A stretch of 64,000 nucleotides of DNA. It comes from Plicaturopsis crispa FD-325 SS-3 (taxonomy: Eukaryota; Basidiomycota; Agaricomycetes; Amylocorticiales; Amylocorticiaceae). Made by a program: the position numbers and the translations under genes. Location: positions 123,167-187,166 of the forward strand of contig KN832559.1 in NCBI GenBank assembly GCA_000827205.1, read 5' to 3'. The notes beneath the pieces are model-generated. The model worked only from the letters and a program-made list of their open reading frames with translations, did no database searches and was not told where the DNA came from. Shown here one piece after another: positions 59,525 to 64,000 of the stretch (its first letter is position 1; every line of letters begins with the position of its first letter).

Positions 59525-59947
59525 GGGGGACCCTCATATGTAAGGAAACGTTTTCAGGAAGCAGATGCCAAGGAGGAAGCACACCGGGAGCCTACGCGTA
59601 ACATCTCTAAAATTCTATTCTCCATATAAGCACTCTCGTGAGTGCTCACTTACACGACAATGACATTGTTTAGCACATGTACTGCAAGAAGCCTAACACC
59701 CATCATATGTTGTACTTACATATCGACTCCCAGGGTGCTCCCACCGTGTCATGTCACGGCTACACATCTTTGATAAGGACGATGAGTGGCCCACTGTCAA
59801 TTCTCTGCGATAGTCCTTCAGCCCCCTTTGGATAACCGTTTAAACTCCCATCTCTTCACAATCCGCGAACTTGCACGCCTATTCATTTGCCCGAAGCTGC
59901 AGAGTCGCCGACCACTTTAAAGCCAGTCTCTCTGCTCCGCCGAGGTG
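59525..59947. other. intergenic between TMLHE and F-box gene
   Basis: About 420 bases, no gene; it should hold the F-box gene promoter. Composition is mixed and no repeat was seen. Confidence 0.45.
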
Positions 59948-61505
59948 ATGGAGACAGCCAAGCTACCCTGGGAACTCGTGGATGGGATAACCGCGAATAT
60001 ACGCCGACCCAAGGACCTTCTCGCGCTCGCGCTCACGTCTCAGGCGTTCAAACAACTCGTCATCCCCGCACACCTTGAGTACCGCGAGCTGTCCTTCGAC
60101 GAGGCCATATTTCCCGGTGCCCCCGCACTCTGGGCGCAGCTTGCCTCGCGCCGGGACCTTGCTCGCAATGTACGGGCGCTATCGTTCGACTACCCCACCC
60201 CCAAGGGAGGCCGCGTGCCCTCCGCCTTCCGCACGGATCAGGAGTGCACCGCGGAGGAGGGGAGCAGCACAGATCCCAGAGTCATAATCCAAGCCCTCAG
60301 TAACATGGAGGGCCTGGAGAGTTTCTCGTGGAATATGTCGCGATGCGCATTCGTGCGCAATTCTCCGACGGCCTCTTTCATAGTGGAGGATATATGGGCG
60401 GCTCTAGTGCGATGCAAGCACTTGCATGCCCTTAAACTTTCCAGTGAATTTGGACCGTATCAGATCAGTCCTGACTCTTCGGTGCGTTTCCCGAGTATAG
60501 GAGGGAGGGAGACCCAATGTTAACATGTATCGTTTCAGCTATGGCGCCTATCGGCCCTACGTTCTGTCTCCTTGGAGTTCTCGAGCGCGCGATTCTGGAA
60601 TAGCACCATCGACAAGGGGCTCACCGCTATGCTGCAGCATTCGCGAGCGCTCGAGGTATGTGAACGCTTTGCCTTTTCTCAACGACTCTTATCTACGACT
60701 GACGTGCCCCAGGAACTGGCAGTCACGACTGTTTCCCTGTCGATACCTGCTGCTGTGCCCTCGAGCATCTCCTTATTCTCGCAGTGCCATTTCCCGCGGC
60801 TGCGCAAAGTTTCTCTGTTCGTAGACTGGCCTGACGACGGCGTAACGCTCCCCCGCTTCCTAGAGGCCCACCCCACGATTGAGGACCTAAGCTGGCTGAC
60901 TATGGTCAAGCCTCTCTCACCTGGCAGTCTCCCGCTGCTACGACGGCTTCACGGCAGCAGGCGGGCCGCCCTCGAGATTCTCTCGGACCGGACAAACCCG
61001 CCCCGCCAAATCGAGTCCCTCGAAAATATGGTCCTCGACAAGAACTTCCTCGAGGTCCTCGAGAACGTAGACAAGACCAGCATGCGCGCTCTTCAGATCG
61101 TGTACTGCGAGAACTCGGAGTACATGCGCAGGGTCGCTGATATGCTACCGTCCTTGCGGTCGCTCCGCATCAAGCCTACGTCGGATCCAGGATGTCAGGT
61201 TAGCCCTTGGTACCCTGAACCACTGCAGCAGATGACTTATTCCTTATCTGCAGCTCAATTTGCGGAAGGCCCTGCCCTCCCTGCCGAAACTGGAGGAGCT
61301 GCGCGGCCTTTGTGTCAATTCGGACACATTGTGTGATAATGCGACGGCTCAGCTCGTATTCGCACTCACCGAGTCATGTCCTCGTCTGCGCGTGCTGGAC
61401 TACTATGACTTTTACAATCGCGTTCGACGGGAGCTCCGGATCAGTCGACATGAAGGCTCACTTCGGTGGGAGGCGGAATGCCGTAACTTTGACAGTGACT
61501 GGTAG
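59948..61505 (+). CDS. F-box-like / LRR protein
   Basis: Exons 59948-60481, 60539-60655, 60713-61198 and 61254-61505 sum to 463 codons. The N terminus METAKLPWELVDGITANI and PKDLLALALTSQAFKQLVIP is an F-box-type helix pair (LPxEL, then DLxxLALTSxxF), followed by leucine-rich segments: LESFSWNMSRC, LHALKLSSEFG, LRSVSLEFSSARFW, LRKVSLFVDWPD, IEDLSWLTM, LRSLRIKPTS and LRVLDYYDFYN. This is the common basidiomycete F-box/LRR form and may serve as an SCF substrate receptor. The substrate is unknown. No close similarity to the other F-box genes of the window is visible outside the motif. Confidence 0.72.
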
Positions 61506-61868
61506 AGGTGGTCATTGCTCGTACGTCTACCCTAAGACTTGAGTACTTACCTAGATTTATAAACCAAAGATATACTGGGCCTTGTGCCCGTGCTGTGCCT
61601 CTCTCTCACAGGCGGTCGATAGCTCCTGGATAGCTCCTTTCATAACTTGTCCACAGTGCAGTACGGAGGCCAGCGTGGTCCGACTCCGACTCCGAGGACA
61701 ATGGCGCACCGTAACACGATCACGTGGCACAATGAGCCGCTGAGTTTGAAACTTAAAGCACTCACCAACGCGCCCTTCAAATTCAGCAGCGCTTTCGTCT
61801 TCAACTCTCAAATTTCATCCTTGCCCCCTCCAAGACAAGCACCATAGACACTCTGTGTACATTTCCGG
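61506..61868. other. intergenic between two F-box genes
   Basis: About 360 bases upstream of the single-exon F-box gene. A pyrimidine/AT-mixed leader precedes the start (CTTGCCCCCTCCAAGAC). No other feature. Confidence 0.45.
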
Positions 61869-63380
61869 ATGGTATCTCTGCGCGTAGACATGGTCGCGAC
61901 TCCTGCTGTTCACTCGACGCTCAAAACTATCAGCGGTCGCATAGCCGAATTACAATCACTCAAGAACGACCTCTTGCGTCAACTTGCCAGCGTCGACGCG
62001 TCTTTGACGGAAGAGCACGCTCGCTTCGCCCACGTCAACAATAGCAATGTGGCTATTGCTACCCTGCCTCCGGAAATTCTTTCCACTATCTTTGAAGCGG
62101 GGGATCGAATGGACCGGGACCGGAGACGCAGGCACTTTCGCACTCTCGTCTGCTCTGTTTCGCGACACTGGAGGACTATCGCACTCGGTTTCAGCGCATT
62201 GTGGAGCGAGATCGAGATTGACGCCTGTAAGCGTTCTATCGACTTCAATACGCTCTCCGAAATTATTTCCAGGTCCGGGGCTGCTGGATTGCGCGTGACA
62301 GTCCACTTCGATGGGCTCTCTACTGCTTCTGCAGCCGAAGAAATCATGGCCCTGTTCGACCCAGATCTTCATCGTCTGGAGTCGCTTTCTTTGTACAACA
62401 TGCAGTCCGAAGTGTTGTATGCCGTCATCGAGTGCACCCACTATGCACGCGCGCCGAGGCTGCGCGCCCTCACCCTTCACGGACAAATGGAAGGACCGCT
62501 CTCACTCGCGACAATGGGGCCACTTTTCCTCGGTGGGGCACCTTCTCTGCAGCATCTTAGCCTTCATGGTACCAGCCCGAGACTGGTCTTCCCACACGGC
62601 CCATCCATCATATCTCTACAACTTCACAATGACTACCCCGAAGGCCTGTCCTTGCACTTCAGCAGCCTTCGTGGTTTTCTTCAGTCGCTCCCGTGCTTGG
62701 AAACACTCGTCATCGCCGACGATTTCGTCATGGGGTGGCCTGATAGGACCGACGCATACACCACATACAAGCCGGTGACCCTACCCCGTCTACGCTCCCT
62801 CGACATCTCCTACTCCGTTTTCGACAACTCCTCAAACCTCCTCGCGTGCATCTGCGCGCCTCTTCTCCACACGGTGCAACTGGCGTTCCCGCAGCACCTT
62901 GGCCCAGGTCTGTGTCGCGTTTTCTCTGGTACCCACGCCGGAACCGAGCGCTTCCCCGCCGTCCGACACCTCCTACTACGGCGATGCATGTTCCCCCCAG
63001 GCCAGGCGAAACTAATCATGACGGATATCTTCCCGCACCTCACGCACCTCGAGTTCGCTGGCCCGCTCGAGCGATACACTGACCCCGAACAGGCCAAGAA
63101 GCTGATGCTATCGTTCCTCCTGGACCGCGCGGGGGCACCACTTGGCGTCGACCTGCAGGATATCACGTTCGGGTACCTCGACAACTTGATGCTGGACAAG
63201 CTGTGCCAGGTGATGCGCGTCCGTGGGCAACGCGGGCTCGGACTGCCTACGGTGGCGATCCCCGAGGCAGTCGTCGTATTGTCGGGCGTGTCTTTGGATA
63301 CGAAGGCGCTCGGAGCGGTGACGGTGGTCCACATAGCAGGAAAGCCTCAGCAGGGGCTTGAGATGATCGACGTAGAGTGA
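61869..63380 (+). CDS. F-box/LRR-type protein, single exon
   Basis: An intron-free frame of 503 residues, unlike nearly every other gene here. The N-terminal coiled coil (TLKTISGRIAELQSLKNDL), the linker EEHARFAHVNNSNVAIATLP and the F-box (PPEILSTIFEAGDRMD ... VSRHWRTIALGFSALWSEI) match the gene at 45,687 in order and spacing, so the two are paralogues. LRR-like lines follow (LSLYNMQSEVL, LRALTLHGQME, LQHLSLHGTSP, LRSLDISYSV, FPHLTHLEFAG). The ATG at 61869 is followed by a second in-frame ATG at 61890 (MVATPAV), which may be the real start because the paralogue aligns from there. Confidence 0.78.
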   Translation: MVSLRVDMVATPAVHSTLKTISGRIAELQSLKNDLLRQLASVDASLTEEHARFAHVNNSNVAIATLPPEILSTIFEAGDRMDRDRRRRHFRTLVCSVSRHWRTIALGFSALWSEIEIDACKRSIDFNTLSEIISRSGAAGLRVTVHFDGLSTASAAEEIMALFDPDLHRLESLSLYNMQSEVLYAVIECTHYARAPRLRALTLHGQMEGPLSLATMGPLFLGGAPSLQHLSLHGTSPRLVFPHGPSIISLQLHNDYPEGLSLHFSSLRGFLQSLPCLETLVIADDFVMGWPDRTDAYTTYKPVTLPRLRSLDISYSVFDNSSNLLACICAPLLHTVQLAFPQHLGPGLCRVFSGTHAGTERFPAVRHLLLRRCMFPPGQAKLIMTDIFPHLTHLEFAGPLERYTDPEQAKKLMLSFLLDRAGAPLGVDLQDITFGYLDNLMLDKLCQVMRVRGQRGLGLPTVAIPEAVVVLSGVSLDTKALGAVTVVHIAGKPQQGLEMIDVE

Positions 63381-64000
63381 ACGGTGTATGCTATCTTGTT
63401 TTCTCTCGTGCTATTATGATATGTCGCCCACAATAACAGACCTCTTCTCCATCCCTCTTCTCGTCCGGTCTTTGTTGTCTTCGTCTTCATTATCTTCAAG
63501 GTAAAATATACCCTATTAGTATCGGGTTGTACAGTACAACGGCTAGCAATAGTATGAAGTCTGTCAATTCTGGGGGTCTCCGTCCGTATAGCCGACCACG
63601 ACGTATACTTGCTCGTCGACTTGCACAAACTATCTCATGCTCCATGCCCTCAACGACCTCTTGTGCCATCTCGGATCTCAGCCTTGAAGCTTGAAGATTG
63701 GCTCAATTATGTTGCAGTGATTGCAACCTGTTTTCTCTCAGACGGCCAGAAGACGGCGGTCTGCTCGACCTGGTCAATCAAGTCTTGGCAATGGCCGTGC
63801 ACGCGTGCAGGCCCAGGGCTGGGCAGGAATTTCTGAGCAATGTATCTTGCACTACATGGCTGGTGCTCCCTCTTTCCCGTCGTCGACGCCTGGAGCTTCC
63901 CCCATCCAACCATTCTTCAAGTCGAACAGCAGACATCTGTGACATATGCGCGGTGTGCCACACTCCTTTTTCCTTCTGCTTATATCGCTATCGCTATCCC
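63381..64000. other. 3' flank and window end, no gene recognised
   Basis: About 620 bases after the last gene. Several short ORFs on both strands lack motifs. The sequence ends in GCTTATATCGCTATCGCTATCCC with a short CGCTAT repeat. Confidence 0.5.

Overview
The window is nuclear DNA from a basidiomycete fungus, most likely an Agaricomycete. Genes are closely packed on both strands and broken by many short introns of about 50-60 nt. These introns have GT..AG ends and CTGAC-like branch points. The gene set (F-box/LRR proteins, an SH3 protein pair, a CAAX Rap/Rsr1 GTPase, a MARVEL-like protein) fits this assignment. No prokaryotic operon, CRISPR array, virus copy or clear transposon was seen. 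One assembly gap of N lies at 39071-39679.

Layout, left to right. At 1-509 is the tail of an unidentified gene. From 1,991 to 32,239 is a housekeeping block: ARPC2 (actin nucleation), eIF4B, a nuclear-type cyclophilin, an Rsr1/Rap GTPase, the DEAD-box helicase DBP2, an Alba-domain protein, a DDT/PHD chromatin protein, APC10 (cell-cycle ubiquitin ligase), UBA4 (tRNA thiolation/urmylation), a UBX protein, a PITH protein, a MED25-like Mediator subunit, and the FG nucleoporin NUP159/NUP214.

From 32,240 to about 41,840 is an accessory stretch with a decayed F-box gene, a 19-bp tandem repeat, about 2.5 kb of degenerate GC-rich satellite-like repeats, the first SH3 gene (its last intron holds the N gap), microsatellites and a truncated acidic ORF. 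From 41,838 to 64,000 genes resume: OLA1, a small secreted/anchored protein, an F-box protein, the second SH3 paralogue, a Nudix CoA pyrophosphatase, a large disordered protein, a MARVEL-like membrane protein, pICln, a Pol III-like tRNA relic, trimethyllysine dioxygenase, and two more F-box/LRR proteins.

The most unusual observation is in OLA1. One of its introns is made of three abutting units of about 180-220 nt. Each unit starts with GT, ends with CAG or TAG, carries a CTGAC branch point, and shares a nearly identical core of about 55 nt. They look like tandem intron copies with zero-length exons between them (recursive-splice junctions or an introner-like array). Second is the 713-nt intron in DBP2, far longer than any other intron in that gene and lying inside the helicase [10 protein letters not shown] motif; it recalls the autoregulatory intron known from other DBP2/p68 genes. 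All exon joins were made by eye. For ARPC2, eIF4B, RSR1, DBP2, the PHD gene, pICln, the first SH3 gene, the small secreted protein and the F-box gene at 59,948 the exon sums come out as whole numbers of codons.
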